Positions 8,740-18,153 are shown, numbered from the stretch's first letter. The stretch: 64,000 bases of DNA from Caballeronia arvi (GCF_001544695.2 NZ_FCOM02000023.1:44389-108388), one strand, 5' to 3'. Numbers and translations are program-made. The notes: generated from the sequence alone by a model not told the origin.

Positions 8740-10305
8740 TCAGCGCACGAAAGTGCCGAGTCCGTCTTCGTCGTAATACTCGAGCGTCACGCGATCGCTC
8801 AGGAACGATGCCTTCGATATCGTGCCGGGATTGGCGTTCTCGTTGACGAACGTGAACGTGAAGACATCGCCATCCCAGTGCGAGAGCGGCAGCGTCATCG
8901 GACGCGGACCGATCACGACGGCGAGCGTGCCACCCTGATCGACGACCTGAATCGGCCCGAAGTAATCGTTCTTATACGTGCCGATGTAAGTCGACAGCGC
9001 CCGCGCGGGCAGCGGCGATGCGGGCGGCGTCGCGCCGACGAGCGAGCCCGACGGCTTCGACAGCGGCAACAGCGCTTCGTTGTAGCGCTGAAACCAGTCG
9101 TGCTGGACGGAGCCGAATTGCACGATATCGAAGAACTGCTGGTTGAGCGCTTCGGGCACGCCGATCGGATAGCCGTTCGTCAGCGCGACGATCGCGAGAT
9201 TCGTCGATGGCACCACCAGGAAGTTCGTCGCCGCGCCCACGCCGAACGCGCCCGAATGGCTGTACGACGGGCGCCCCGTTTCCGTTTGTCCCACGTTGAA
9301 GCCGTAGCCGTAGAAACCCGCGGGCCTGCCGTCGCCGGGCGGCGAGCTTTGCACCTGCGCGGTCGTCGTGGCGGCGAGGGCGCTCCCATCGACGATGCGG
9401 CGGCCGTCGGACACGCCCGCGCCGAGCATCATCGCGAGCCACTTCGCCATGTCGTTGACCGATGAACTCACGCCGCCCGCGGGCGATTGCGCATCGGGCA
9501 TCGTGCCCTGGCCCTGCACCCACTGACCGCCGCGCTTGACGTGCCCGAGCGCGCGATTCGGCCGTGCGGCGAAATCGGCATAGCGCGAGCTCGTGCTCGT
9601 CATGCCGAGCGGCGTATAGAGCACGTTGTCGGAAAGCGTGGCCCAGTCGATGCCGGCCGCCGTCGCCACCGATTCCGCCGCCGCCGTCAGTCCGAAATTC
9701 GTGTAGAAGTACGAATGACGGAACGGATGAAGCGGCAGATAGCGCAGGCGCTGCAAGACTTCCGTTTGTCCGTAGCCCATGTCTTCGAGCGTATCGCCCG
9801 CATGATCGGGCAGGCCGGACTGATGCGAGTAAAGATCGCCGATGGTGACAGCCGCGCTCACCTCTTCATCGGACAAGGTGAACCACGGCAGATGCGCGCG
9901 CACCGGCGTATTCCACGCGATGCCGCCCGCGCCGACCTGATGCGCGACCACCGACGCACCCACCGACTTCGATACCGACGCGAGCTGAAACACGGTATCG
10001 GCATCGACCTTCTGGCCGGAGCCGACGAGCCGCGTGCCGAAGCCCTTCGCATAGACGGTCTGCGTGCCGCGCACGACCGCGACGGCCATGCCGGGCACGC
10101 CGGTGCTGCTCAGGAGATTGTTGGCGAGGGCGTCGAGCTGGGAGAGGGCGGCGTTGACGTTCGCGTCGGGCACGGGGCCGGTTTGCGAACCGCCGGATGA
10201 AGTCGATGCATTGGCATCGTCGGAATCCGAACCGCCGCCGCATGCGGCGATCGTGCTGCACAGCGCCGCGCCCAGAAAGCGGCGGCGTCCCTCAGAAGGT
10301 CTCAT
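8740..10305 (-). CDS. Tat-exported lipoprotein serine hydrolase, beta-lactamase/EstB class C fold
   Basis: This 521-residue protein (from the ATG at 10305) begins with a twin-arginine stretch RRRFLG and a lipobox IAAC with Cys22, then a Ser/Gly/Asp linker, so it is probably a membrane-anchored lipoprotein folded before export. The class C beta-lactamase fold is marked by SVSK (Ser110, Lys113) and YTN (Tyr201), with HSGAFG replacing the KTG motif. A C-terminal beta domain (about 420-521) resembles DUF3471-type extensions. Such enzymes are esterases or peptidases more often than antibiotic-inactivating beta-lactamases. The start at 10305 has GGAG about ten bases upstream; an in-frame ATG at 10329 has none. 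Confidence 0.85.
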   Translation of the reverse strand: MRPSEGRRRFLGAALCSTIAACGGGSDSDDANASTSSGGSQTGPVPDANVNAALSQLDALANNLLSSTGVPGMAVAVVRGTQTVYAKGFGTRLVGSGQKVDADTVFQLASVSKSVGASVVAHQVGAGGIAWNTPVRAHLPWFTLSDEEVSAAVTIGDLYSHQSGLPDHAGDTLEDMGYGQTEVLQRLRYLPLHPFRHSYFYTNFGLTAAAESVATAAGIDWATLSDNVLYTPLGMTSTSSRYADFAARPNRALGHVKRGGQWVQGQGTMPDAQSPAGGVSSSVNDMAKWLAMMLGAGVSDGRRIVDGSALAATTTAQVQSSPPGDGRPAGFYGYGFNVGQTETGRPSYSHSGAFGVGAATNFLVVPSTNLAIVALTNGYPIGVPEALNQQFFDIVQFGSVQHDWFQRYNEALLPLSKPSGSLVGATPPASPLPARALSTYIGTYKNDYFGPIQVVDQGGTLAVVIGPRPMTLPLSHWDGDVFTFTFVNENANPGTISKASFLSDRVTLEYYDEDGLGTFVR

Positions 10306-10411
10306 TCCCGTCTCCCCGTTTTTGCGCATGGCGCGCTCGACGGATTCTATAGGGGAAACGATCCGTCAGGCGTGCGTGGCGCGAACGAAAGGAGACGTTG
10401 GTGTGGGCGCG

Positions 10412-10846
10412 TTACTTCGCGAACAGCGACGACATATCGGCGAAGGCCTTGATCTCGACGGCGTTGCCCGACGGATCGAGGAAGAACATCGTCGCCTGCT
10501 CGCCGACTTCGCCCTTGAAGCGCACATGCGGCTCGATGATGAAGCGCGTGCCGGCGGCGCGCAGTTTGTCGGCGAGTTCTTCCCATTGCGGAATCGACAA
10601 CACCGCGCCGAAGTGGCGCACCGGCACGGCGTCGCCATCGACGGCGCTCGTCGAGCGATGCCCGACTTCCTCCGGCGCGAGATGCGCGACGATCTGATGC
10701 CCGTAGAAATTGAAATCGACCCATGCGTCTGAGCTGCGGCCTTCCGGGCAGCCGAGCAGCTCGCCATAGAACTCACGCGCGGCGGCGAGGCTGTGAACGG
10801 GGAACGCGAGGTGAAACGGCGGCATGGCGTGCTGAGTCGTGCTCAT
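10412..10846 (-). CDS. VOC-family protein (glyoxalase/dioxygenase-like)
   Basis: This 144-residue two-module VOC protein has FHLAFPV at the first metal position (His12), RHFGAVLS at the second half and a terminal acidic ligand in GNAVEIKAF. The text FYGELLGCPEGRSSDAWVDFNFYGHQIV resembles a conserved, uncharacterised glyoxalase subfamily. The ATG at 10846 has AAGGA nine bases upstream; an in-frame start at 10888 adds an unrelated leader. It is transcribed away from the LysR gene at 10963, the usual layout of a LysR target. The substrate is unknown. Confidence 0.83.
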   Translation of the reverse strand: MSTTQHAMPPFHLAFPVHSLAAAREFYGELLGCPEGRSSDAWVDFNFYGHQIVAHLAPEEVGHRSTSAVDGDAVPVRHFGAVLSIPQWEELADKLRAAGTRFIIEPHVRFKGEVGEQATMFFLDPSGNAVEIKAFADMSSLFAK

Positions 10847-10901
10847 GGCGTGAAGTCCTTGATCGGCATGTGGAGAGACGAAGACCACAGTGTATTGATA
10901 A

Positions 10902-10926
10902 ATATTCGTGTTGAAAAACGATATAT
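10902..10926. promoter_or_regulatory. Candidate LysR-type operator between divergent genes
   Basis: The VOC/LysR intergenic gap is AT-rich and holds the dyad TCGT-N8-ACGA (10906-10921), flanked by ATAT on both sides. Two T-N11-A spacings fit inside it, as expected for a LysR site. It lies 56 bases from the VOC start and 41 bases from the LysR start. This is inferred from symmetry only. Confidence 0.4.
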
Positions 10927-10962
10927 TGCGGGAGTCAGCCCCATTATTTTCGATGAATCGAC

Positions 10963-11877
10963 ATGCTGCGAGAACTTCAGACTTTCATCGCGGTGGCGCG
11001 CCACGGCACGTTCGCGGGCGCGGGCGCGCGGATCGGCCTCACGCAATCCGCCGTCAGCGCGCAGATGCAGCGCCTCGAAGCGCATCTCGGCGTCGAGCTG
11101 TTCGACCGCACGGGCCGCTCTGCGACACTCAACCAGGCCGGAAGGCGCACGCTCGAACTCGCCGACGAACTGCTCGCGCTCTACGCGCGTCTGTCGGAGC
11201 CGGGTGTTGGGGACGGGCGCGGCGGCTCGCTTTCGGTCGGCGCGATCGCGTCGGCACATGCGGCGCTTTTGCCCGATGCCATCGGCGCGTTCAGGCGAGT
11301 GCTGCCCGCCTGGCGCATCCGGCTCGTGCCGGGCGTGTCGCTCAATCTGCTCGCGAGCGTCGATGCGGGCGAGATGGACATGGCCGTGCTCATCCGTCCG
11401 CCGTTCTCGTTGCCGGCGGAGCTGCAATGGCGCACGCTCGTTGCGGAGCCTTTCGTGCTGCTTGCGCTCGCCGCGAAGAAGGGCGCGCACTGGCGCGAGC
11501 TGATCGAGTCGGAGCCGTTCATCCGCTACGACCGGCGCTCGTTCGGCGGCAGGCAGGTCGACATGTTCCTGCGTGAGCGCCGCATCGCGGTACGCGATTC
11601 GCTCGAAGTCGACGAGCTGCCGGGCATCGCGCAACTCGTCGCGCGTGGTCTGGGCGTGGCGCTTGTGCCGGTGTCCGATGGCATCGGCGCGTGGCCGCGC
11701 GGCGCGGTGGCGCTCCCTCTCGGCGACGATACGTTTCATCGCGAGATCGGTCTCGTCGAGCGTGCGCGGCGCATGCGCGCGGACGAGCCGGATGCGGCGA
11801 CGCGGCTCGCGGACTGCATCGTCGAGGCGGCGCGGCCGCGTGCACGGCCGCTGAAAGCCAGGCGCGGCATCGCCTAG
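10963..11877 (+). CDS. LysR-family transcriptional regulator
   Basis: This 304-residue regulator has a winged HTH at residues 1-60 (LQTFIAVARHGTFAGAGARIGLTQSAVSAQ) and a type-2 periplasmic-binding-like effector domain from about 90. It is divergent from the VOC gene, with a candidate operator between them, so it probably controls that gene and itself. The FUSC gene starts just after its stop and could be cotranscribed. The inducer cannot be predicted. Confidence 0.9.
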   Translation: MLRELQTFIAVARHGTFAGAGARIGLTQSAVSAQMQRLEAHLGVELFDRTGRSATLNQAGRRTLELADELLALYARLSEPGVGDGRGGSLSVGAIASAHAALLPDAIGAFRRVLPAWRIRLVPGVSLNLLASVDAGEMDMAVLIRPPFSLPAELQWRTLVAEPFVLLALAAKKGAHWRELIESEPFIRYDRRSFGGRQVDMFLRERRIAVRDSLEVDELPGIAQLVARGLGVALVPVSDGIGAWPRGAVALPLGDDTFHREIGLVERARRMRADEPDAATRLADCIVEAARPRARPLKARRGIA

Positions 11878-11911
11878 AATGCGTGCAGGCACGTTTCCTA
11901 CGGTGATATCG

Positions 11912-13042
11912 ATGGATGACGAGCAGCATATCGGCGACGCGAAAGCGCGTCTCGCGGATTCGGCGGCGACGCTCGCGCGCTCGGGCGCGGATCGCGTGCA
12001 GGCGGCGCTTGCGTGGATCGATCGTGTCGATCCGGGCACGCATCGGCGCATCAAGGGTTTGCGGCTCGTCACCGCGTACGGGCTCGCGGCGGCGCTCGGT
12101 GCGTTGCAGGACGTGACGCAGCGCGTACCGGTGGGGGTGTCCGTCGGCGCGCTCGCGGGCGGATTTGCGCTGTGGGCGAGCGTGTCGGAGGCGCGTACGA
12201 CACGTTATGAGTCGAGCCGCGATCTCGCCATTCTTTGCATTGCCGCGGCCTTCGGCGCGCTCACGTTCACTTTGTTCGCGCCGGTTTTTCGTGAAATGGG
12301 ACGCGGCGGCGCCGAGCTCTTACTCGTGACGGGCGCGTTCTTCGCCGGTTATCTGAAGCGTTTCGGGCTGACCGGGGCGGGCATTGGCTCGCAGCTTTAT
12401 ATCGGACAGCTTCTCGCTTATGGAATGGATCTCACGCCCGGCGATTCATGGGCAATTCTGATTGCGCTTCCGATCGGGATGCTCGCGGCCATCGTCCCGC
12501 GTGTGTTGAGCGGGCCTGCGGAGCATCCGGCCGTGTTGCCTGCGCTGGCGTCGGAGCCTGCGTACGGCGGGCACGCGATATCGCCCGCGACGGCGATGGG
12601 TTTGCAGGCGGCGTGCGGTGCGCTCGTTGTCGTGCTTGTTAACCGGCTCGTTGGGCTCGCGGAATCGGCGTGGGCGATCACGGCTTGCGTGTATGTCGTT
12701 GCAACATCGGCGGTGGGGACGGCGGAGCGCGTCAGGCGGCGGATCTACGGGACGCTCGTCGGGGTGCCGATCGGGCTCGTGTGTTTGCCGCTCGCGGAGC
12801 ATTGGCCGCTGGTGGTGTGGGCTCTTTCCGCGTTCGCGATGATCGTTTATGCGATGGCGCTGCCGGAGCGGTATGACATCGCGTGTGGCGCGTTCGCGTT
12901 TGTTTTGGTTGTGACGCTGGCTGCGAGTGGGGTGCATTCGGTTTCGTTGCTCGCGGCGCGGGCTTGGGAGACTCTGCTCGGCGGCGCGTTGGGGTTGGTG
13001 GCTTCCAGGGTTGTATTTCCGTTGCGGGTTGTTCGGGAGTGA
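11912..13042 (+). CDS. FUSC-family inner-membrane protein
   Basis: This is a protein of about 376 residues with two sets of hydrophobic helices separated by a loop (EHPAVLPALASEPAYGGHAI), the arrangement of FUSC/aromatic-acid-exporter-like membrane proteins (YccS/AaeB relatives, single cassette). SAWAITACVYVVATSAVGTA and RRRIYGTLVGVPIGL match the conserved core of the second half. I use the ATG at 11912, preceded by CGGTGA; an in-frame ATG at 11879 sits one base after the LysR stop without a ribosome site. Codon choice becomes strongly G/T-rich over the last 150 bases as the gene approaches the repeat at 13055. Transport function is inferred from family only. Confidence 0.78.
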   Translation: MDDEQHIGDAKARLADSAATLARSGADRVQAALAWIDRVDPGTHRRIKGLRLVTAYGLAAALGALQDVTQRVPVGVSVGALAGGFALWASVSEARTTRYESSRDLAILCIAAAFGALTFTLFAPVFREMGRGGAELLLVTGAFFAGYLKRFGLTGAGIGSQLYIGQLLAYGMDLTPGDSWAILIALPIGMLAAIVPRVLSGPAEHPAVLPALASEPAYGGHAISPATAMGLQAACGALVVVLVNRLVGLAESAWAITACVYVVATSAVGTAERVRRRIYGTLVGVPIGLVCLPLAEHWPLVVWALSAFAMIVYAMALPERYDIACGAFAFVLVVTLAASGVHSVSLLAARAWETLLGGALGLVASRVVFPLRVVRE

Positions 13043-13054
13043 AGGTTCTTTTTT

Positions 13055-13687
13055 CGCCGGATCCCGCAGTCGTGTTGGTTTATTAGCTTCGCCCCTATGC
13101 GGGGCGGCAGTCACTTTCTTTGCTGCTGCAAAGAAAGTAACCAAAGAAACAGCTATCCCCAGCCTAAGCACTTCATACCGGCCGCGGCACAGAACTACTC
13201 TCGTGGTCCGGCAATAGCGAGTGCCCTCGTAGGTCTCACCGGGCTTGGATCGCGCACGGTCTGACTCATCGCACCGCTTACAATTTGGTACAGCCCTTGC
13301 AAGCTCCAGCCCGCTTCGCGGCCGACCGGTCAAGCGGGTCTGCGCGTACCTCTTTACTAACCTGGCTATCTCACTGCATCGCCAGTCCGTTGATTTCCCT
13401 TGCAGACCCAACGGCAGCGCGTAGCGCTGTGCCGAAGTTATTTCGTGCTGAACCAGCGCGCTTAAAGTAATGGCTAGTCAGACCGTGCGCGATCCAAGCC
13501 GCGTGAATTTTGTGAGGGCACTCGCTACTGCCGGACCACGAGAGTAGTTCTGTGCCGCGGCCGGCTGGAAGTGCTTAGGCTGGGGATAGCTGTTTCTTTG
13601 GTTACTTTCTTTGCAGCAGCAAAGAAAGTGACTGCTGCCCCGCATAGGGGCGAAGCAAATAAACCGACACGAATCCGGGATCCGGCG
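13055..13687. repeat. Long inverted-arm repeat element, copy A
   Basis: This non-coding element of about 633 bases lies between two convergent genes. Its left arm (13055-13270) reads as the reverse complement of the right arm (about 13485-13687), from CGCCGGATCCC inward through the GGGGCGAAGC block, the CTTTCTTTGC/GCAAAGAAAG hairpin and GGCCGCGGCACAG. Between the arms lies a centre of about 210 bases with hairpin-like GGCAGCGC-GTA-GCGCTGTGCC and CCCGCTT/AAGCGGG. A second copy is at 34310-36122. Arm blocks 13192-13212 and 13530-13550 are exact complements but differ from the same block in copy B. No transposase, reverse transcriptase or other enzyme is encoded. Short frames through the arms (containing VTFFAAAKK) are not real genes. 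Confidence 0.93.
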
Positions 13688-13709
13688 AAGACCCAAGCCA
13701 ACCAATCCT

Positions 13710-15659
13710 TCAGCCCCGCGCCATCCTCTCCAACAATCGATCCAAAACCTCAAAATCCACCGGCTTGACCAGATGCGCATCAAACCCGGCCTGCGCGGAG
13801 CGCTCCTTGTCGCTGTCCTGCCCGAACCCGGTCATCGCAACAACCACAGCCCGCCCGATCAGCCGTTGCGAACGCAACGTCCTCAGCACCGCATAACCAT
13901 CGATATCCGGCAGCGCAAGATCGAGCAAGACAAGCTCCGGCGGAAAATGCCGCACCACATCGAGCCCTTCCTTGCCGTGATAAGCGATACGCACATCATG
14001 CCCCTTCATCTGCAACAGCATCGCGAGGCTGTCGGCGGAATCCTGGTTATCGTCGATCACGACGATACGCAAACCGCTGCTCACCGCTTGCGTCGCGGTC
14101 TGCCCGAGCACGCGATGCGGCCGCGGCGCATCATCGGCGGAGGCATAGGGCAGGCGCACCGTGAAGGTGCTGCCGTGATTCAACCCGCCGCTCGCAGCGC
14201 TGATCGATCCGCCATGCATCTCGACGATCGACCGGCATAGCGTCAGTCCGATGCCGAGACCCGCTTCGCCAGGATTGAGGTAGTGATCCTCCTGCACGAA
14301 AAGATCGAAGATGGAACTCAGGCCCTTCTGCGAAATGCCGCGCCCGCTGTCGATCACCTTGAGTAGCAGCGCGCTCGCCTCACGCTCGACTTCGACCTTC
14401 ACCGTGCTCGCGCGCGGCGAGAACTTCGACGCGTTGTTCAACAGGTTCTGCACGACCTGCACGAGCCGCGTGCCGTCGCCCGTGACGTAGACGGGCTCCG
14501 AGGGCAGTTTCGTCACGACGCTCTGCGCGCGCTCATCCATCAACGGATGCACGAGCTCGATGCTGCGCGCGACGATATCGCTCACATCCACGCGCGCCAT
14601 GCGCAAATCGATCTTGCCTGTGGTGATGCGGCCCATGTCCAGCAGATCGTCGACGAGCCGGCCAAGATGCGAAGTCTGCCTGTCGATGATGTCGCGGCAC
14701 CAGGCGATGCGCGGCGGCATGTCCGTCTCCATCTGCATCACGCCGATCGCATTGCGCACCGGGGCGAGCGGATTGCGCAGCTCATGTGCGAGCGTCGCGA
14801 GAAATTCGCTGATGCGTCGCGACGACACTTCGAGTTGTTCGAGACGCTTGCGCTCGCTCATGTCGCGCGTGACCTTCGCGAAGCCGCGCAACACGCGATG
14901 CTCGTCGTACACCGCCGTGATGACGACATTCGCCCAGAACAGCGAACCGTCCTTGCGCACGCGCCAGCCTTCGTTCTCCACGCGGCCCGTGCGGATCGCG
15001 GTCTGAAGCTCGATCTCGGGAAGACTGGCAGCGAGATCTTCGGGGCAATAGAACGTGGAGAAATGCTTGCCGAGAATCTCCGACGGCTGATAACCCTTGA
15101 TGCGCATCGCGCCCGTGTTCCAGCTCGCGATATGACCGCCCGGATCGAGCATGAAGATCGCGTAGTCGCTCACGCTCTCCACGAGCAAGCGGAAGCGCTC
15201 TTCCGAAAGACGCAGCTTCTCTTGTTCGGCGCGCTTCGCGGTGAGATCGCGCGTGCATTTCGCATAGCCGATGATCTCACCCTCTACATTGCGCGCCGCC
15301 GTGATGACGACGTTCGCCCAGAACAGCGTGCCGTCCTTGCGCACGCGCCAGCCTTCGTCCTCGAAGCGGCCGGTCGCATAAGCCTGCTTCAGCTCGTACT
15401 CGGGCCAGCCGCGCGCCACCGATTCCGCCGGATAGAAGCGCGAGAGATGCTCGCCGATGATCTCGTGCGCCTCATAGCCCTTGATCTTGCGCGCGCCCGT
15501 GTTCCAGCTCGTGATGCAGCCGTTCAGATCGAGCATGAAGATGGCGCAGTCTTCGATCGCATCGACGAGCGCGTGATATTGCGCATCGCTCATCGCGCGG
15601 GGTTCGTGCGGCTTGCGCGCGGCGTCGAGTTGGGGAACGGCAGCTCTCGAACGGATCAT
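13710..15659 (-). CDS. Hybrid sensor histidine kinase, PAS-PAS-HisKA-HATPase-REC
   Basis: This 649-residue soluble kinase has two near-duplicate PAS domains (about 25-140 and 155-270; each contains SWNTGA, IKGY and the block GWRVRKDG-LFWANVVITA). A HisKA domain has His292 in LAHELRNPLAP, followed by a HATPase with NLLNNASK and a C-terminal receiver with phospho-Asp in LVLLDLALPDIDG. With no membrane segment, it should sense an intracellular signal. The start is uncertain: ATG 15659 is used, but ATG 15593 or GTG 15734 are possible and none has a clear ribosome site. No partner regulator adjoins it. Third-position composition at its 3' end shifts toward G/T next to repeat copy A. Confidence 0.88.
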   Translation of the reverse strand: MIRSRAAVPQLDAARKPHEPRAMSDAQYHALVDAIEDCAIFMLDLNGCITSWNTGARKIKGYEAHEIIGEHLSRFYPAESVARGWPEYELKQAYATGRFEDEGWRVRKDGTLFWANVVITAARNVEGEIIGYAKCTRDLTAKRAEQEKLRLSEERFRLLVESVSDYAIFMLDPGGHIASWNTGAMRIKGYQPSEILGKHFSTFYCPEDLAASLPEIELQTAIRTGRVENEGWRVRKDGSLFWANVVITAVYDEHRVLRGFAKVTRDMSERKRLEQLEVSSRRISEFLATLAHELRNPLAPVRNAIGVMQMETDMPPRIAWCRDIIDRQTSHLGRLVDDLLDMGRITTGKIDLRMARVDVSDIVARSIELVHPLMDERAQSVVTKLPSEPVYVTGDGTRLVQVVQNLLNNASKFSPRASTVKVEVEREASALLLKVIDSGRGISQKGLSSIFDLFVQEDHYLNPGEAGLGIGLTLCRSIVEMHGGSISAASGGLNHGSTFTVRLPYASADDAPRPHRVLGQTATQAVSSGLRIVVIDDNQDSADSLAMLLQMKGHDVRIAYHGKEGLDVVRHFPPELVLLDLALPDIDGYAVLRTLRSQRLIGRAVVVAMTGFGQDSDKERSAQAGFDAHLVKPVDFEVLDRLLERMARG

Positions 15660-15919
15660 GTTTATAGAAAGTTGAATCAAGTTTCGATGTGAAGGGCGCG
15701 CACATGCGGACAATGTCTGGACAACGCCGCTCACCGCAGTTTAACTGTTGAAGCTATCCGCATGCCGTCGCGCAAACATCGCTTGACAGCGTGCGGCGTG
15801 ATTTATAGCGTTCAATAGTTTTCAGTTCCGAAGAGAGCCGCGCGCATCCGTCGAATTTACCGCTCGACGCATCAGCGAACTCCTGCCCGCTCCCGATTTT
15901 TCCGCATACGGAGGCTCTC

Positions 15920-17722
15920 ATGGACCGTCGACGTTTCCTCTCGCTGTCCGCGTTCTATACGGTGGCAGCGGCTTCCGGCACGCTCGCGGCATGCCACTCC
16001 GGTCATGACGACGACAACGGCAATACAGGCAGCGGCGGAACGACACCGCCGCCGCCCGCGGGCGCATTCGCGTTCCCGCAAGGCGTCGCGAGCGGCGATC
16101 CGCGCGACGTCTCTGCGGTCTTCTGGACGCGCTGTGTCGCGAATACAAGCAGCGCGACATCTTCCGTCGCGATGACCTTGCAGGTATCGACGCAGCAGAA
16201 CTTCGCGCAACTGACGGCGAGCGTGCCGTTGAATGCCGTGCCCGACTACGACTTCACCGTGCGCGCCAAGGTCACGGGCCTCGCTGCGAAGACGACGTAC
16301 TACTACCGCTTCGTCGCGGGCAGCGACGTCAGCGTGACGGGCACGATGCGCACCGCCGCCGCTGTGAACGATGCGATTCCGCAACTGCGCTTCGCGTGGT
16401 TCGTATGCCAGAACTGGAGCGCGAACCATTGGCAGGCGCTGACGCTGCTGGCCGCCGAAACCGATCTCGACTTCGTCGTGCATCTGGGGGATTACATCTA
16501 CGAGGCGAACTTCGTCGCGCCGGCGGGAGGGGTCGAGGCCGCGCATCCGACCATCACGCTGCCGAGCGGCGGCCCCTATGCGAACACGCTCGACGACTAC
16601 CGCACGCTGTATCGCACGTATCGCGGCGATGCGCGCCTTCAGAACGTGCATGCGCGTTTTCCGGTCATCGCGATCTGGGACGATCACGAATTCTCCGACG
16701 ACTGCTGGCAGGATCACCAGACCTATACGAACGCGAATCTCCAGCAGACCGCGCGTCGCCGCAGCGCGAATCAGGCGTGGGCGGAGTATCTGCCGGTCGA
16801 TTGGGGCGACGTGTCATTCGATCTCAACAACGCGGCATACGACAACATCCGCATCTATCGCGACTTTCACTTCGGCTCGCTGATGCATCTCGTGATGACC
16901 GACGAGCGGCTCTATCGCGACGATCACGTCGTCAGCGAAGCGGCGATCGCGCAGGCGCTCGGGCATGATCCGGTCAACGGTAACGATCTCGTTGGCTCGC
17001 GCTATTTCGTGCCGCGCGCCGTGCTCGCGCAGTTCGAGGCGGCCGATACGCAACGCCTTGGCCGCGTGCCCTCGATCTTCGGCCCGACGCAGACGCAATG
17101 GTGGAAGGACACGCTGAAGGCATCGACATCGATATGGAAGGTGTGGGGCAACGAAGTGATGATGAACCGCATGTGGCTCGATCTTTCCGCGATCGCGCCC
17201 GCGCCCGCCAACACCGTCTTCGTGCTCGATTGCGACGCATGGGACGGCTATCCGTCGCACAAGGCGGATCTGCTGTCGTTCGTGAAGACGCAGGGCATCA
17301 CGAATCTCGTCGCGATCACGGGCGATCTTCATGCGTTCCAGGCGGGCATCGTGCGCGACGTGCCCGATCCCGCGACCGGCACGCCGGTGATGATCGATCT
17401 GATGTCGGCGGGCATCAGCAGCCAGCCGTTCTTCGAGGACATCAAGACGTATGCGGCGGGCATGTCGCTCGCGTCGCTCATCAGTTCGTCGTCGCTGTTC
17501 GATGCGCTCATCCGCCAGAACAATCCGGACATGCTCTATGCGGATCATGACGGTATCGGCTATGCATCGGCGACGCTCACGCCGACGCAGTTCATCGCGA
17601 TCTTCAACAAGGTGAAGTTCCTCGATGCCGATGGCAGCGCGCCGCAAGCGCCGCTCGCCAAGCGCACGCGTCTCACGATCAACGCGGGCGCGGTGTCGGT
17701 GTCCGTCCAGGACAACGTATGA
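15920..17722 (+). CDS. PhoD-like alkaline phosphatase/phosphodiesterase, Tat lipoprotein
   Basis: This 600-residue protein begins MDRRRFLSLS, a Tat signal, with a lipobox LAAC (Cys25) and a Gly/Thr/Pro linker. The PhoD N-terminal domain starts at GVASGDP (55-61). The metal-binding motifs are HLGDYIYE (from 188), WDDHEF (from 253) and ITGDLHAF further on. PhoD enzymes use Fe and Ca to remove phosphate from phosphate mono- and diesters outside the cytoplasm. The link to phosphorus scavenging fits the nearby C-P lyase genes, though 12 kb separates them. I see no convincing Pho box. The gene is divergent from the PAS kinase, with a 260-base gap containing TTGACA at 15783. Confidence 0.88.
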   Translation: MDRRRFLSLSAFYTVAAASGTLAACHSGHDDDNGNTGSGGTTPPPPAGAFAFPQGVASGDPRDVSAVFWTRCVANTSSATSSVAMTLQVSTQQNFAQLTASVPLNAVPDYDFTVRAKVTGLAAKTTYYYRFVAGSDVSVTGTMRTAAAVNDAIPQLRFAWFVCQNWSANHWQALTLLAAETDLDFVVHLGDYIYEANFVAPAGGVEAAHPTITLPSGGPYANTLDDYRTLYRTYRGDARLQNVHARFPVIAIWDDHEFSDDCWQDHQTYTNANLQQTARRRSANQAWAEYLPVDWGDVSFDLNNAAYDNIRIYRDFHFGSLMHLVMTDERLYRDDHVVSEAAIAQALGHDPVNGNDLVGSRYFVPRAVLAQFEAADTQRLGRVPSIFGPTQTQWWKDTLKASTSIWKVWGNEVMMNRMWLDLSAIAPAPANTVFVLDCDAWDGYPSHKADLLSFVKTQGITNLVAITGDLHAFQAGIVRDVPDPATGTPVMIDLMSAGISSQPFFEDIKTYAAGMSLASLISSSSLFDALIRQNNPDMLYADHDGIGYASATLTPTQFIAIFNKVKFLDADGSAPQAPLAKRTRLTINAGAVSVSVQDNV

Positions 17723-17912
17723 ACGCCGAATGTGCTCAGGCGGCGCTTCATACATGATGCGCTGACCCATCCATTTTTATCCTTGCTTTTGAGGGGATTT
17801 CAACGCCGACTCGTCGACGTAGACTGCGTGCACATTTCAGAAGGTCGGTTGCTGGCAGGCAGTGCAATGGGGCCGATTGAAGTGATTACGTGAAACCCTC
17901 AGGAGCACTATC

Positions 17913-18140
17913 ATGATCGGCAATCTCAAAGGCATCATCTTCGTCGCGGCGCTCGCGGGCGCTTCCTATGCGCTCGCGAGCGGCTACGGTCCTTCGCCGT
18001 ATTACGCACCGATGGACGGCGCACCTGCGTCGCAGCAAGGCATGAACATGCAGACGATGGCGCAGGACGGTCAATCGAGCAATGACGCGAGCGTCGACAA
18101 ATCCAAGCAGGACAGCCCGCTTATTCAGGCGCAGGATTGA
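17913..18140 (+). CDS. Small secreted protein of unknown function
   Basis: This 75-residue protein has a hydrophobic N-terminal segment (residues 4-24, GIIFVAALAGASYALASG) and a short polar, Gln/Met/Ser-rich tail ending in SPLIQAQD. AGGAG lies eight bases before the ATG, so it is probably translated. A segment rich in Gly-Tyr-Pro follows the signal. I do not recognise a family. It stands alone between PhoD and a convergent ATPase and ends 14 bases before a perfect hairpin. Confidence 0.65.
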   Translation: MIGNLKGIIFVAALAGASYALASGYGPSPYYAPMDGAPASQQGMNMQTMAQDGQSSNDASVDKSKQDSPLIQAQD

Positions 18141-18153
18141 GCGTTTCGTTCAG

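Noticed and set aside
13110..13140. CTTTCTTTGC-TGCT-GCAAAGAAAG hairpin as a terminator
   Set aside because: It has no T-run and recurs symmetrically in both arms of each repeat copy, so it is part of the element, not a gene end.
13055..13687. Repeat element as a group II intron, retron or CRISPR
   Set aside because: No reverse transcriptase, no spaced short repeats and no Cas genes; the structure is two long inverted arms around one centre.
13571..13768. Short frames in the repeat arms (also 12927-13217, 34209-34475, 35948-36169, 36021-36509) containing VTFFAAAKK and similar text
   Set aside because: They are translations of the same non-coding inverted repeat on either strand, have no ribosome sites and occur wherever the repeat does.
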